Assembly: GCA_027482725.1 (NCBI GenBank)
Contig: JAIXVT010000100.1
Location: 1-9,442 of the forward strand
From: Pseudomonadota bacterium
GTDB lineage: Bacteria > Bdellovibrionota > UBA1018 > CAIMNF01
Reading direction: 5' to 3'
Length of the DNA stretch: 9,442 nt
Positions 1 to 7,577 of this stretch are shown here, piece by piece. How positions within the stretch are numbered: position 1 is the first letter of the stretch; the number at the start of each line of letters is the position of its first letter. Both the position numbers and the translations under genes were made by a program. The notes under the pieces are model-generated. The model worked only from the letters and a program-made list of their open reading frames with translations. It searched no databases and had not been told where the DNA came from.

Positions 1-459
1 AAAGATTTTGATAGTATTTCTGAAACCATAGAATCCCTGTGCTTTAAAACTTTGCAGAGCGCCGGCGACAATCCCACATTTTTCAACAAAGATCATGTCA
101 TGAATCTCTCTTGGTTTGCGGGAAAACGCTTTGCAGATCAAAAATGGCCGCGAATCAGGATTGAGTCACTTGCCTCGGTGAGTGAGGCGTTACACACGCT
201 CCCTACGTTTCGATATTCCGAACTCTTTGTAGAAAGGGAAACCGAAAACGAGTCCCAGGTATTTTGGATTTTTCGGCCCGATGTCCAAGCGCGTGGACAC
301 CGGAGAGAGGAAATTGAGTTCTTTACCCAGGTCCATGAAGCCCTACTCCGTGGCTTTATTCATCGCCTTTTTTTTCCAAATCTCGTTCAAAGTGCCATTC
401 GTCCGCTCGAAAAGACACTGGTCTTATCCCTCAATACCCGTCCCCTTTATCGACGGTGA
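1..459 (+). CDS. C-terminal part of an unrecognised protein (partial, 5' end outside the window)
   Basis: The reading frame is open from base 1 to a TGA at 457-459 and gives 152 residues. A TTG at 52 could be called as a start, but the frame continues upstream to the edge without a stop and there is no ribosome binding site before the TTG, so I read this as the tail of a larger protein. I do not recognise the family. The visible part is rich in aromatic and basic residues, has a W-F-A-G-K-R stretch near residue 40, and ends with a hydrophobic/basic segment (FIHRLFFPNLV, then LVLSLNTRPLYRR). There is no membrane segment, signal peptide or catalytic motif I can name. It converges on the response regulator gene: its last 13 bases (447-459) overlap that gene's 3' end on the other strand, leaving no room for a normal terminator between them. 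Coding is supported by the open frame and plausible composition only. Confidence 0.6.
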   Translation, partial: KDFDSISETIESLCFKTLQSAGDNPTFFNKDHVMNLSWFAGKRFADQKWPRIRIESLASVSEALHTLPTFRYSELFVERETENESQVFWIFRPDVQARGHRREEIEFFTQVHEALLRGFIHRLFFPNLVQSAIRPLEKTLVLSLNTRPLYRR

Positions 460-1811
460 CTTTCTTCTTTAAGCCACCGGTAAATCGTGCGCTCCGTCAC
501 ACCTAATTTTCTCGCTGCTTCGGCACGATCGCCGCCGGTCTGTTGCAACACGGACTCAAACATCAATGACTGCACCTCGTTTAAGGTCTTGCCATAAAAA
601 TCCTTTAATAAAGGAGTCTGGCTCCCTAAAAAAACAGGGAAATCGTCTTGATTAATGGTCTCTCCTTGGGATAAAACCACGGCTCTCTCTATGGCGTTTT
701 TTAGCTCTCGAATGTTCCCTGGCCACGGGTACGACACCAGATGTTCGATTACCCCAGGTAAAAAATGTTTCTGTAGCCCGGTTTGAAGACAGACCATTTC
801 CAGAAATTTTTGGGCCAGATCAGGGAGATCTTCCAGATGTTCTCGCAAAGCAGGCATATGGATCTCTATCACTTGGAGGCGATACCACAGATCCGACCTA
901 AACTCCCCAAGGCGGATACGCTGCGGAATATCTTGGTGAGTCGCCGAAATGATTCGCCCCTGAAAAGGATGGGATTCGACTCCCCCCACTCGTCGAAACT
1001 GTTTTTCTTCTATGGCCTTTAAAAGTTTCGGTTGAAACTCTAATGGGGCATCTCCGATTTCATCTAAAAACAACGTTCCCTCTCCGACACTTTCAAATAA
1101 TCCTCGATGCGTTTGGGTCGCTCCGGTAAAAGCGCCTTTTTCATGTCCAAATAACTCCGACTCAATCAGTGCCGCAGGTATCGCCGAACAATTGATTTCC
1201 ACAAAAGGATGCGGAGAACGCGGACTGATTTGATGAATCTGCCGGGCAAGCCAACTTTTTCCTGTTCCACTTTCTCCGGACAAAATGACATTGGAATCGA
1301 CTTGAGCGGCTCTTCGGGCTTGATCGGCAACGGTTTTCATCAAAATTGATCGCTCAAACCCCAAAAAATCTGAGCCTACTCCGGCAACGCTCCGCTGTCG
1401 TTTCCTAAGATCTCCCCGCTTAAGCGCCACTTCGAGCGCTTTTAAAACTTCTTTTCTCCCAAAGGGCTTGATCAGAAAATCAACTGCGCCCCGTTTCATT
1501 GCCCATACTGCATCTTTTACCTCTCCAAAAGCCGTCATCAGTACCACAGGAATTCGAACCCCGTGATTCCCGTTCAAATCGACCGCAGGATCTGCCGACC
1601 ACTCGGAAAACCACTCCAACCCCGATTGTCCCGGCATCCGAACATCGCAAAAGATACAGTCGATTCCCCCGATAAAAAGATCATTGAGGTGTCGGTCTTG
1701 AGCATCCGCAATCGACTCGGCCAACAAAACATCATGACTTTCTGCCGTAAAAACCCGCGCGAGCGACGCCCGGGCGGACCCATCATCATCGATAACAAGA
1801 ATCCTGGACAT
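447..1811 (-). CDS. NtrC-family sigma-54-dependent response regulator (REC - AAA+ - Fis-type HTH)
   Basis: This 454-residue protein is a cytoplasmic transcription activator of normal full length for the NtrC class. The receiver domain (about 1-120) has the acidic pair D8/D9, the phospho-acceptor D56 in CDVRMPG, T93 and K115 in IKPF. The AAA+ sigma-54 interaction domain (about 148-385) has Walker A GESGTGKS (179-186), the intact sigma-54-contacting loop GAFTGA (226-231), Walker B TLFLDEIGD (about 246-254) and an arginine-finger region FRSDLWYRL. The C-terminus (about 426-451) is a Fis-type helix-turn-helix: AARKLGVTERTIYRWL. All motifs needed for phosphorylation-controlled, ATP-driven activation of sigma-54 promoters are present. 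The ATG at 1811 is preceded by GAGGGAGG (1821-1828) at 9 nt spacing, which lies inside the upstream kinase gene; the two genes overlap by 26 bp, so translation is probably coupled. The kinase is the obvious partner. The DNA target is unknown, and I found no convincing sigma-54 promoter in the window. Confidence 0.95.
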   Translation of the reverse strand: MSRILVIDDDGSARASLARVFTAESHDVLLAESIADAQDRHLNDLFIGGIDCIFCDVRMPGQSGLEWFSEWSADPAVDLNGNHGVRIPVVLMTAFGEVKDAVWAMKRGAVDFLIKPFGRKEVLKALEVALKRGDLRKRQRSVAGVGSDFLGFERSILMKTVADQARRAAQVDSNVILSGESGTGKSWLARQIHQISPRSPHPFVEINCSAIPAALIESELFGHEKGAFTGATQTHRGLFESVGEGTLFLDEIGDAPLEFQPKLLKAIEEKQFRRVGGVESHPFQGRIISATHQDIPQRIRLGEFRSDLWYRLQVIEIHMPALREHLEDLPDLAQKFLEMVCLQTGLQKHFLPGVIEHLVSYPWPGNIRELKNAIERAVVLSQGETINQDDFPVFLGSQTPLLKDFYGKTLNEVQSLMFESVLQQTGGDRAEAARKLGVTERTIYRWLKEESHRR

Positions 1812-3396
1812 GATTTTGTGCCTCCCTCAATATTCCCTTAAAGACAGTCCCTGAATCCGACGACTCTTCTAAATAAAAATCCCCACCTTGCTCTTGAAAA
1901 ACTTTTCGAACCAAAGACAAACCTAATCCCGTCCCTTGTGCTTTAGATGTCACAAAGGGACGAAACAAATTTCCCATCACCTGATCTGGAATCCCAGGTC
2001 CATTATCGCGGTAAGTCCAAAGAACTTTCCCAACAGGATAAGATTCCCACAATAACTCAATATTCCGACGCCGATCCGTATGGATCGATTCAAAAGCCTG
2101 AATAGAATTTTTGAACAGATTACCTAAAGCGATTTCGATCAGATCTCCGTCTCCGTAAACAGCGAGTTCAGGATTTCCATGCCAACTGACATAAATTTTT
2201 TGCTCCTCAAGCTGGGCTGCATAGGTAGCCAATACTCGCTCACATAAATCGGCACACACCTGACCGGACTTTTCTCCAGATGTCATCTTGGACAACTTTA
2301 AATAATTACGGGTGATATTTTTGAGTCGGTCAACCTCGTGCAGGATAGAAGACGTAGAGGTCTGAAGGGTTGATTTGATTCTTCCCTGAAGCGGTGGGAT
2401 TTGATCAATTTGGTCCTGTGCAAGTTCTGCCTCAAGGCGAATGGACTGGAGGGGATTCCCGATTTCATGAGCAACTTGAGCCGAGAGCCTCCCGATTACG
2501 GCAAACTGCTCTGCCATTTCAAGCTGTTTACGCATGTTTTTGATCTCGGTCACGTCTTCAATGAGTACGACCCGAGAAAGATCTAAACCCGAAAGTTCAT
2601 CTTTGTTTTGTTCGCTCAATGAAGGGGAATCTTGATCGTGCAGAGTTTCTTGGGACCTATCGTCGCAAAGACTAGAGGACTTGACCCGGAGGGTTTTATG
2701 GTCAAAATCAATTTCCTCTTGGTGTGCGGCCAAGCCTAAAATATAAACAAGTTTTGGAATTTTTTTAAATTCCTGGCGTCGCCCTGCAATCGGCTCGATT
2801 CCAAAAAAAACGGCAGCCTGCTCGTTGATATGAGTCAGATGCCCATACTGATCCCACGCCAATACCATCGTGGGCATCGCTTCAAATACTTTGTGATTGA
2901 GAAGAGCAAGAGCGTTAAGTCGTCGATTTTGCTCGGTAAGTTTATGCTGTTGTTGACCGACGACTTTATCCCTTTCGACCAGGGTTACGGCCATGGCATG
3001 GAACTCTTGTGCGAGCGCACTGACTTCATCGTCCCGGGAGAGATCTAGTTGGGGGAGCGCACGGTGGTCCTCTGAAAAAACACGACCCTCTGCGTGAATT
3101 ATTTTTTGAACTATGGTCCGAAGCTGATCAATGGGTTTAAACGCCTGTTCGCCTAACCAAAAAATGACCGCAAATAACGCGACCATCGCCACCAAAAGCG
3201 AGCGTAAACTCCAGCGCAACGCCTCCATTTGGTCAATCAGGGCAATGACCGCATCAGGGCGGTTTTGTACAGGGAAGCTCCCAAGCACCCGCAAAACCCC
3301 TTGGGTATCAAAAAAAGTAATAGTGATCAGGGATAAACAACCTAACATCAAAACCGAAAGCAGAATCCATGCACGCTGGCGAAGGGAGTGTCTCAT
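1786..3396 (-). CDS. Membrane sensor histidine kinase (2 TM - HAMP - PAS - HisKA - HATPase_c)
   Basis: This 536-residue inner-membrane kinase is the likely cognate sensor of the overlapping sigma-54 regulator. TM1 is at about 9-29 and TM2 at about 64-82, with a periplasmic loop of only about 34 residues between them, too short for a folded sensor domain. A HAMP linker follows (about 83-145), then a coiled stretch and a PAS-like domain (about 165-285) starting at MPTMVLAWDQYGHL. The phospho-accepting histidine is H310 in the H-box VAHEIGNPLQSIRLE. The ATPase domain has the N-box around N426/N430 (ALGNLFKNSIQAF), G1 DNGPGIP (464-470) and G2 GTGLGLSLV (488-496). All catalytic motifs are intact. 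The PAS region carries a polar, acidic and serine-rich insert (about 240-272) just before the DVTEIK exit strand. The ATG at 3396 has GAGGGGG at 3404-3410, spacing 7 nt. The architecture is like NtrB/AtoS/ZraS-type kinases paired with NtrC-class regulators. The signal cannot be inferred, but membrane or cytoplasmic sensing through HAMP and PAS is more likely than periplasmic ligand binding. Confidence 0.93.
   Translation of the reverse strand: MRHSLRQRAWILLSVLMLGCLSLITITFFDTQGVLRVLGSFPVQNRPDAVIALIDQMEALRWSLRSLLVAMVALFAVIFWLGEQAFKPIDQLRTIVQKIIHAEGRVFSEDHRALPQLDLSRDDEVSALAQEFHAMAVTLVERDKVVGQQQHKLTEQNRRLNALALLNHKVFEAMPTMVLAWDQYGHLTHINEQAAVFFGIEPIAGRRQEFKKIPKLVYILGLAAHQEEIDFDHKTLRVKSSSLCDDRSQETLHDQDSPSLSEQNKDELSGLDLSRVVLIEDVTEIKNMRKQLEMAEQFAVIGRLSAQVAHEIGNPLQSIRLEAELAQDQIDQIPPLQGRIKSTLQTSTSSILHEVDRLKNITRNYLKLSKMTSGEKSGQVCADLCERVLATYAAQLEEQKIYVSWHGNPELAVYGDGDLIEIALGNLFKNSIQAFESIHTDRRRNIELLWESYPVGKVLWTYRDNGPGIPDQVMGNLFRPFVTSKAQGTGLGLSLVRKVFQEQGGDFYLEESSDSGTVFKGILREAQNHVQDSCYR
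1821..1828 (-). promoter_or_regulatory. Ribosome binding site of the response regulator, inside the kinase gene
   Basis: The minus strand reads GAGGGAGG here, ending 9 nt before the ATG at 1811. It is the strongest Shine-Dalgarno sequence of the cluster and it decides this start. It lies in the last codons of the kinase, so ribosomes finishing the kinase pass through it; the 26 bp overlap fits balanced production of both proteins. Confidence 0.8.
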
Positions 3397-3403
3397 CCAT
3401 GGG

Positions 3404-3410
3404 CCCCCTC
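3404..3410 (-). promoter_or_regulatory. Ribosome binding site of the histidine kinase
   Basis: The minus strand reads GAGGGGG, 7 nt before the ATG at 3396. An alternative ATG at 3400 is in a different frame and gives only a short peptide, so the site supports the 3396 start. Confidence 0.7.
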
Positions 3411-3428
3411 TTTCTGGCCTTACATTTC

Positions 3429-3458
3429 ATCGTAGAATTTTAAAAACCTTCGGGTCAA
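3429..3458 (-). promoter_or_regulatory. Candidate sigma-70-type promoter for the two-component genes
   Basis: On the minus strand TTGACC (3458-3453; five of six consensus bases) is followed after 18 nt by TACGAT (3434-3429; four of six). The expected start would be near 3422 and leave a leader of about 26 nt before the kinase ATG. The -35 element overlaps the stop codon of the nuclease gene. This would allow the kinase and regulator to be expressed without the nuclease. The match is by eye; the spacer is one base longer than ideal. Confidence 0.4.
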
Positions 3459-6130
3459 GCGCTCCGTGACTGTCCACACGAGAATCGGGCGGAACAGTCG
3501 TCGCATTTTTTAGGATCTGCTGGATTTGCGGAGAAGTCGCCCGATTTCAAGCGCCCAAGCGTCACATTTAAACGCTCTGAGACGCTTTTCCAAATTTCAT
3601 CAGATTCGGCGTCAAAAACCGAATCGTTATTAGAGCGAGCTTCGACAAGGGGGAATGGCGACGATTTTTTTTGCGTTAAGCGCTGAGGGAAATATCCCTT
3701 ACTCCGAAGAACTTTTCGTTCCGAGTGCTTGTAAAAAATGTATCCCGAGGCCAAAACAGGCCCTTCGGCTGGCAAGTTTTGGGATAAAGCCAATGCATAC
3801 AAGGATGCTTGAGAGAGGATTCCTTTTTCCAACTCTTTTTTTCCCGCATCAAATCCTGATTCAGAAGTTTTGTAATCCCAAATCACAAGCCCCTCATGAT
3901 GCCGATCTACACGGTCCAAACGCCCGCGAAACGTCAGCCCTGCCCATTCGGCCTGCACGGGAAGTTCAAAATAAATCGGCACAGACTGAGATCGCTCACG
4001 ATACGATGTTTCTTCGGCTAAAAAAGCCATAATTCTGATTTTTACTTGATCGGACAACAGGGTGTGGGTGCGCTCTGAACCCAAAAGCGCTTGCAAATCT
4101 ACAGAGGACAACGCTTGCCGCAAAATACGATCCCAAACATCCGAATCATTCAGAGAAAGGGAACCTCCCTCTTTGTACAAAATCTCTAACACCCGATGAA
4201 CCAAAACTCCGACGTGCAAAGGCTGAGGCTCGCCCGACAGCTCGGGTTCTTCTTGAGTCCGATTTAAATGGGAATACCATGCTGAAAACGGACACTGCGA
4301 GTACTCTGCCAAAAAACGAAAACTGAACGTGCGAAGAAGCCCCGACAATCCCGTTTCGATTCTCAAATTCCGGAGAGAAGCTCCTTGATAGGCAAAATCA
4401 AAATCGGGATGAATCCCTAGAGGCTTGAGTGTTGCCAGGCTTAAGCCCGCCCCATGAGCACAGGCTTGAAAAGCGGAGTCTCCATCCCCTGAATCAAGCT
4501 CGCCCTCACACTCCCATAGCGTTACCCCAGGGAGCTTCATCCAACGGCTGAGTGAAGCTTTAAACTGAGACTCCCGATCAAACCGTGAAGGATAGCCAAA
4601 TTCTGCGAGACGGTCTTCGTACCCCGATCCCGGCCAAAGTGTGGACTTTTCCCGGACTTCAAGATCCGCCCGCGTAAGTCCAATCAAGTGAATTTGTGTC
4701 GGATGTTGGGACCAAACCCGTGGAGATACCCCCTGATCCAACCGAAACAACCCCACTCCTCCCAACCTACGAAAGGGTTCGGATGGAGGGGATTCGGATC
4801 GAGCTCGTTTTTCTAATTCGTTTAACCACCACAAAAGCGGGGCCTTACGCTGATCTCGGAGGGCCACCTTTTCGTCTTGCTCAAATTCAGACCAAAGACG
4901 CTCAAAAAAAACCTGTAATTCCGGATAAAAATCTGTGACGTGATCCAACCACGCTTGACGCGCCTGAGAGAACTGACGAACCCCACGAAACCTCTCGAAA
5001 TACGGCTCAAGAAACCGTCCAAACTCTGGAGCAACACGGAGTACGGATTCTATCCCAGTGCGGTGATTTTTTTGACCTAACCTGATCCAATCCTCTTGAA
5101 ACCCATAGGCAACGGCAACCGAACGGAGGGCCTCAAACGTCAGGCCCGAAGCCACTGCCCGTGGAAGGATGAATAGCCGCTTAAAGCTTTCATCAAAACG
5201 TAAAGCGGTGGGATCTCTGGGATCAAACCAGGGGATGTTTTTTCGCTGAAACTTCTGAATCAGAAGGGACCGAAACTGAGGGCGATCGGGAATCACCACC
5301 GCAACAGACTTGTTCTCGCGCAAAGCCTGTTCGACCCAGTCTGCGAGGTGAAACACAAGATCATCCCATGTAGGAGCTGACACCCAAGGAACCGGGGTTT
5401 CAGATGGAGGATCTAATGAAAGAACATCGTCGTCAGAGAGAAAAGTCAGCGGGGCGCTCAAGGAGAAGAACATCGAACATCGGTCCCAAAAGAGCTTCCA
5501 AAGCGGAGGGATCGTTTGGTCGTGAGACAATCGGACCATGGGGAGTCTCCAGTGGGGCCGATTAAATGCCTCAGTGAGGGTCGAGCTTGATTCCAAAGGG
5601 TTTTCATCAAAACGCTCGATCAGCACCCGTAAAACACGAGCGTCATCGAACAGATTTTGAGACGCTAAAAATACCTGCCAAACCCGCACAAAATTTTCAA
5701 ACTCCACCTTAAGATCGGTGCGACCACCGATCTCGTCCAACCGCTCAGACAAAACAATAATGTCCGCAGGGGTTGCCACCGAAACCTGAAAGTCGCGCAG
5801 CGTATTTTGAATACGGACCAATCCGTCGGGATGGGTTGCCCATCTGGAGAGAAGCGGAAACTGCTTTTTCCCAGATTCGGAGCCCAGAACATCTTCGATC
5901 CACAGCCGTTCAGCATGGAGAGAGAGCCTGATTGCTCCTGATTTAAACTCCGGGATGAGGACTTCAGCAAGTTCGGTCACAAACGCAGAGTCCGTGGTCA
6001 GGGCAAAAGGTCCGAGAGCCAAACCACGACCAAAAAACTCTGATTTGAAATCTTCCCGTGCCCACCCCGTTCCTAAAATCAGGCGCGACTGCGGGAAAAG
6101 CCCCGAAAACTTGCTCCACTCTAAGCCCAT
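3455..6130 (-). CDS. AddB-like PD-(D/E)XK nuclease with iron-sulfur cluster motif and degenerate helicase region
   Basis: This 891-residue protein has a C-terminal RecB-family nuclease domain (about 600-891). Visible active-site residues are H645 (VLVHRVLE), D739 (GRLDRVD), D752 and K754 (WDYKTS), and Q774 with Y778 (SQASLYAL). Cysteines C613 (SQCPF), C876, C879 and C885 (C-x2-C-x5-C) match the AddB 4Fe-4S arrangement, in which one cysteine precedes the nuclease core and three follow it. The N-terminal 600 residues are helicase-like in position and composition but have no Walker A: the expected site reads RLILGTGWARED, without GK(S/T). In AddAB enzymes AddB contributes one nuclease and recognises Chi while AddA is the motor; double-strand break end processing is therefore the likely role. 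At 891 residues it is somewhat short for AddB (often 1000 or more). No AddA neighbour is visible here. The ATG at 6130 is the only reasonable start, since an in-frame TGA lies two codons upstream (6134-6136), but the ribosome binding site is weak. Other possibility: a stand-alone AddB/Cas4-related exonuclease. Confidence 0.85.
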   Translation of the reverse strand: MGLEWSKFSGLFPQSRLILGTGWAREDFKSEFFGRGLALGPFALTTDSAFVTELAEVLIPEFKSGAIRLSLHAERLWIEDVLGSESGKKQFPLLSRWATHPDGLVRIQNTLRDFQVSVATPADIIVLSERLDEIGGRTDLKVEFENFVRVWQVFLASQNLFDDARVLRVLIERFDENPLESSSTLTEAFNRPHWRLPMVRLSHDQTIPPLWKLFWDRCSMFFSLSAPLTFLSDDDVLSLDPPSETPVPWVSAPTWDDLVFHLADWVEQALRENKSVAVVIPDRPQFRSLLIQKFQRKNIPWFDPRDPTALRFDESFKRLFILPRAVASGLTFEALRSVAVAYGFQEDWIRLGQKNHRTGIESVLRVAPEFGRFLEPYFERFRGVRQFSQARQAWLDHVTDFYPELQVFFERLWSEFEQDEKVALRDQRKAPLLWWLNELEKRARSESPPSEPFRRLGGVGLFRLDQGVSPRVWSQHPTQIHLIGLTRADLEVREKSTLWPGSGYEDRLAEFGYPSRFDRESQFKASLSRWMKLPGVTLWECEGELDSGDGDSAFQACAHGAGLSLATLKPLGIHPDFDFAYQGASLRNLRIETGLSGLLRTFSFRFLAEYSQCPFSAWYSHLNRTQEEPELSGEPQPLHVGVLVHRVLEILYKEGGSLSLNDSDVWDRILRQALSSVDLQALLGSERTHTLLSDQVKIRIMAFLAEETSYRERSQSVPIYFELPVQAEWAGLTFRGRLDRVDRHHEGLVIWDYKTSESGFDAGKKELEKGILSQASLYALALSQNLPAEGPVLASGYIFYKHSERKVLRSKGYFPQRLTQKKSSPFPLVEARSNNDSVFDAESDEIWKSVSERLNVTLGRLKSGDFSANPADPKKCDDCSARFSCGQSRSA

Positions 6131-6188
6131 GACTCAGCGTATCAAGGTCCTTTGACTTCAATCAATATTTGTGGTGAAGTGTCGATCC
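6131..6188. promoter_or_regulatory. Divergent intergenic region between the nuclease and the barrel-protein gene
   Basis: These 58 bases are the only place where promoters for both the minus-strand nuclease and the plus-strand envelope pair can lie without entering coding sequence. The core (6158-6171) is AT-rich. TTGACT occurs on the plus strand at 6152-6157 but I see no good -10 at 16-18 nt. On the minus strand TTGATT (6165-6160) and TGATAC (about 6144-6139) lie 15 nt apart; used together they would start transcription almost at the nuclease ATG. Neither is strong, so I mark the region and not a defined promoter. Confidence 0.35.
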
Positions 6189-7577
6189 ATGTCTCTACGG
6201 TTCTCATTGCTTGTGGGTATTTTTATCATCGGAAGCCTCAGAACCGGCGGAGTTAGTGCGCAAGGATTGGGTTTAGGTCTACCCAGCTCTCCCCGAGATG
6301 GGGCCGTAAGGATAGGTGCTGACCTCGGAGTGTATCGTGGTGGGATCACGCCCCAGACTTTTCCTGTGCTCCGTATCGGAATCGACACCCACAGCACAAC
6401 GGGCACCCAAGAAACCAAAATAGATGCGGACCTCCGCACTTCCCCTCTGCACCTCGGAGCATGGGCATTCCGTTCCAAGAACTTTTATTGGGGGGAAAAA
6501 GACGAAAGCTACGACGTGCCGTTGCGGTTTAGCTTTGGGCGTCGTCACCTGATCTGGTCCGAGTTAGACGAGGTGTGGAAGCTTGGTCAAACCCAACCCC
6601 TCTTTGCTTACGACCGCCTCCGCCCTGAAACACAGGGACTCACGGGGATTTTTGCGACCACAGAAACCCGTGGTTTGAAATTCAGATTTTTCTTTTCATT
6701 TCTATCGCTTCCGGAAACCCAGCCCAACGTCAGTTTGAGCGGAGGGAGATTCCGGAGAATTCATCCCCAGTCCATTGCAACGCCCCCAGAGACCTTGACG
6801 ATTTTAAATCAACCTAATGCCCTCAATTATCAAATTACAACTCCAGAGTTAACCAAGATTCTGTTTCGACAAAGCCTGGGAGTAAGCATCGAAACAAAAC
6901 CGGAACTCCCCTTCTTTGCACGGGTAGCTTACGCTTATCTCCCCTTAAATTTTTTCCCTTTGAACGTATCGGCAAACGCCATTTCTGCCATCGACATCAA
7001 CCTGACCCCGCGTCTTTTACGGCAAGAGGTCTATAGCTTCGATTTCGCCTCTCCTCTTCCAGGACTCTCCCTCCCTCAGCTTACAATGGGCTGGTCCCAA
7101 ATGATCACGCGACCCAATGAAGAATCTATTCCAGACAACCAAACGACGAGAACCTTAAAGCCCGCTTTTTACGGCAATCCTTGGATCAAAATCGAGACAT
7201 CAGATTTGTCGCTCCGTGCCGGATTTTTATTCTCACGGGGCGGGATCGGATCTGATGTGGGGCCACTGGCAGGACAAGTCTCGTTGAGCTCCAATTTGTA
7301 TTATCGAAACGCAGGAATGATTTCGGTGCAAAAACAATTCGATTTTCCGGATCAAAAAGTGATTCAAATTAAAACGCACTACCTCAGGGAGTTTTCAATA
7401 GACGGACAGTGGCTCATGGGCGAAATCGAATGGGTTTTGAACCGAAAACTCAGTCTAAGCATCGGAGCGGATGTTATTTCCGCAAAAAAACCACAAAGCG
7501 AATCGGGTGGAGCCGAGTTTTTAAGCGACCTACGGGCTCTGGATCGCGTGATCAGTCAGGTGACTTATGCGTTTTAA
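6189..7577 (+). CDS. Secreted beta-barrel-like outer-membrane protein of unknown function
   Basis: From the ATG at 6189 this is a 462-residue protein with a Sec signal peptide: Arg4, a hydrophobic core (FSLLVGIFIIG), and a likely signal-peptidase I site VSA|QG after residue 24. Three things suggest an outer-membrane beta-barrel: the sequence ends in a strand with C-terminal phenylalanine (ISQVTYAF), the typical barrel-assembly signal; it has many alternating aromatic/polar stretches; and the mature part has no cysteine. A segment at about 117-153 (GRRHLIWSELDEVW, then QGLTG) looks like a porin-type strand-turn pair with conserved-looking Trp and Gly, but I cannot name the family. A longer version from GTG at 6171 adds six residues including a cysteine; I prefer 6189 because it gives a cleaner signal peptide and has GGTGAA about 10 nt upstream, whereas the GTG has no ribosome binding site. 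It is followed with 11 bp overlap by a lipoprotein gene, so both probably form one envelope operon. It is divergent from the nuclease gene. Confidence 0.75.
   Translation: MSLRFSLLVGIFIIGSLRTGGVSAQGLGLGLPSSPRDGAVRIGADLGVYRGGITPQTFPVLRIGIDTHSTTGTQETKIDADLRTSPLHLGAWAFRSKNFYWGEKDESYDVPLRFSFGRRHLIWSELDEVWKLGQTQPLFAYDRLRPETQGLTGIFATTETRGLKFRFFFSFLSLPETQPNVSLSGGRFRRIHPQSIATPPETLTILNQPNALNYQITTPELTKILFRQSLGVSIETKPELPFFARVAYAYLPLNFFPLNVSANAISAIDINLTPRLLRQEVYSFDFASPLPGLSLPQLTMGWSQMITRPNEESIPDNQTTRTLKPAFYGNPWIKIETSDLSLRAGFLFSRGGIGSDVGPLAGQVSLSSNLYYRNAGMISVQKQFDFPDQKVIQIKTHYLREFSIDGQWLMGEIEWVLNRKLSLSIGADVISAKKPQSESGGAEFLSDLRALDRVISQVTYAF
7558..7563 (+). promoter_or_regulatory. Ribosome binding site of the lipoprotein gene, inside the barrel gene
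   Basis: AGGTGA lies inside the last codons of the barrel-protein gene; its AGG core ends 6 nt before the ATG at 7567. Together with the 11 bp gene overlap it supports translational coupling and this start over the TTG at 7597. Confidence 0.5.

Noticed and set aside
52..459. Complete small gene starting at TTG 52
   Set aside because: The frame stays open to the left edge and there is no ribosome binding site before the TTG, so a partial larger gene is more likely.
447..1811. Unusual sensor I sequence ATHQD in the sigma-54 activator, in place of the commoner ATN
   Set aside because: Classical NtrC proteins also have ATHQ at this site, so it is normal variation in the family.
2756..2773. Palindrome GGAATTT-TTTT-AAATTCC
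   Set aside because: It lies in the middle of the kinase PAS-coding region, is AT-rich and needs no function; codons for a lysine-rich stretch explain the A/T run.
6131..6188. Sigma-54 promoter (GG-N10-GC type) for autoregulation by the regulator
   Set aside because: I looked for the paired GG/GC elements with TGGCAC-like and TTGC-like context here and in 3397-3454 and found no convincing pair.
6171..6188. GTG start at 6171 for the barrel protein
   Set aside because: It lacks a ribosome binding site and places a cysteine and extra charged residues before an already complete signal peptide that starts at the ATG at 6189.
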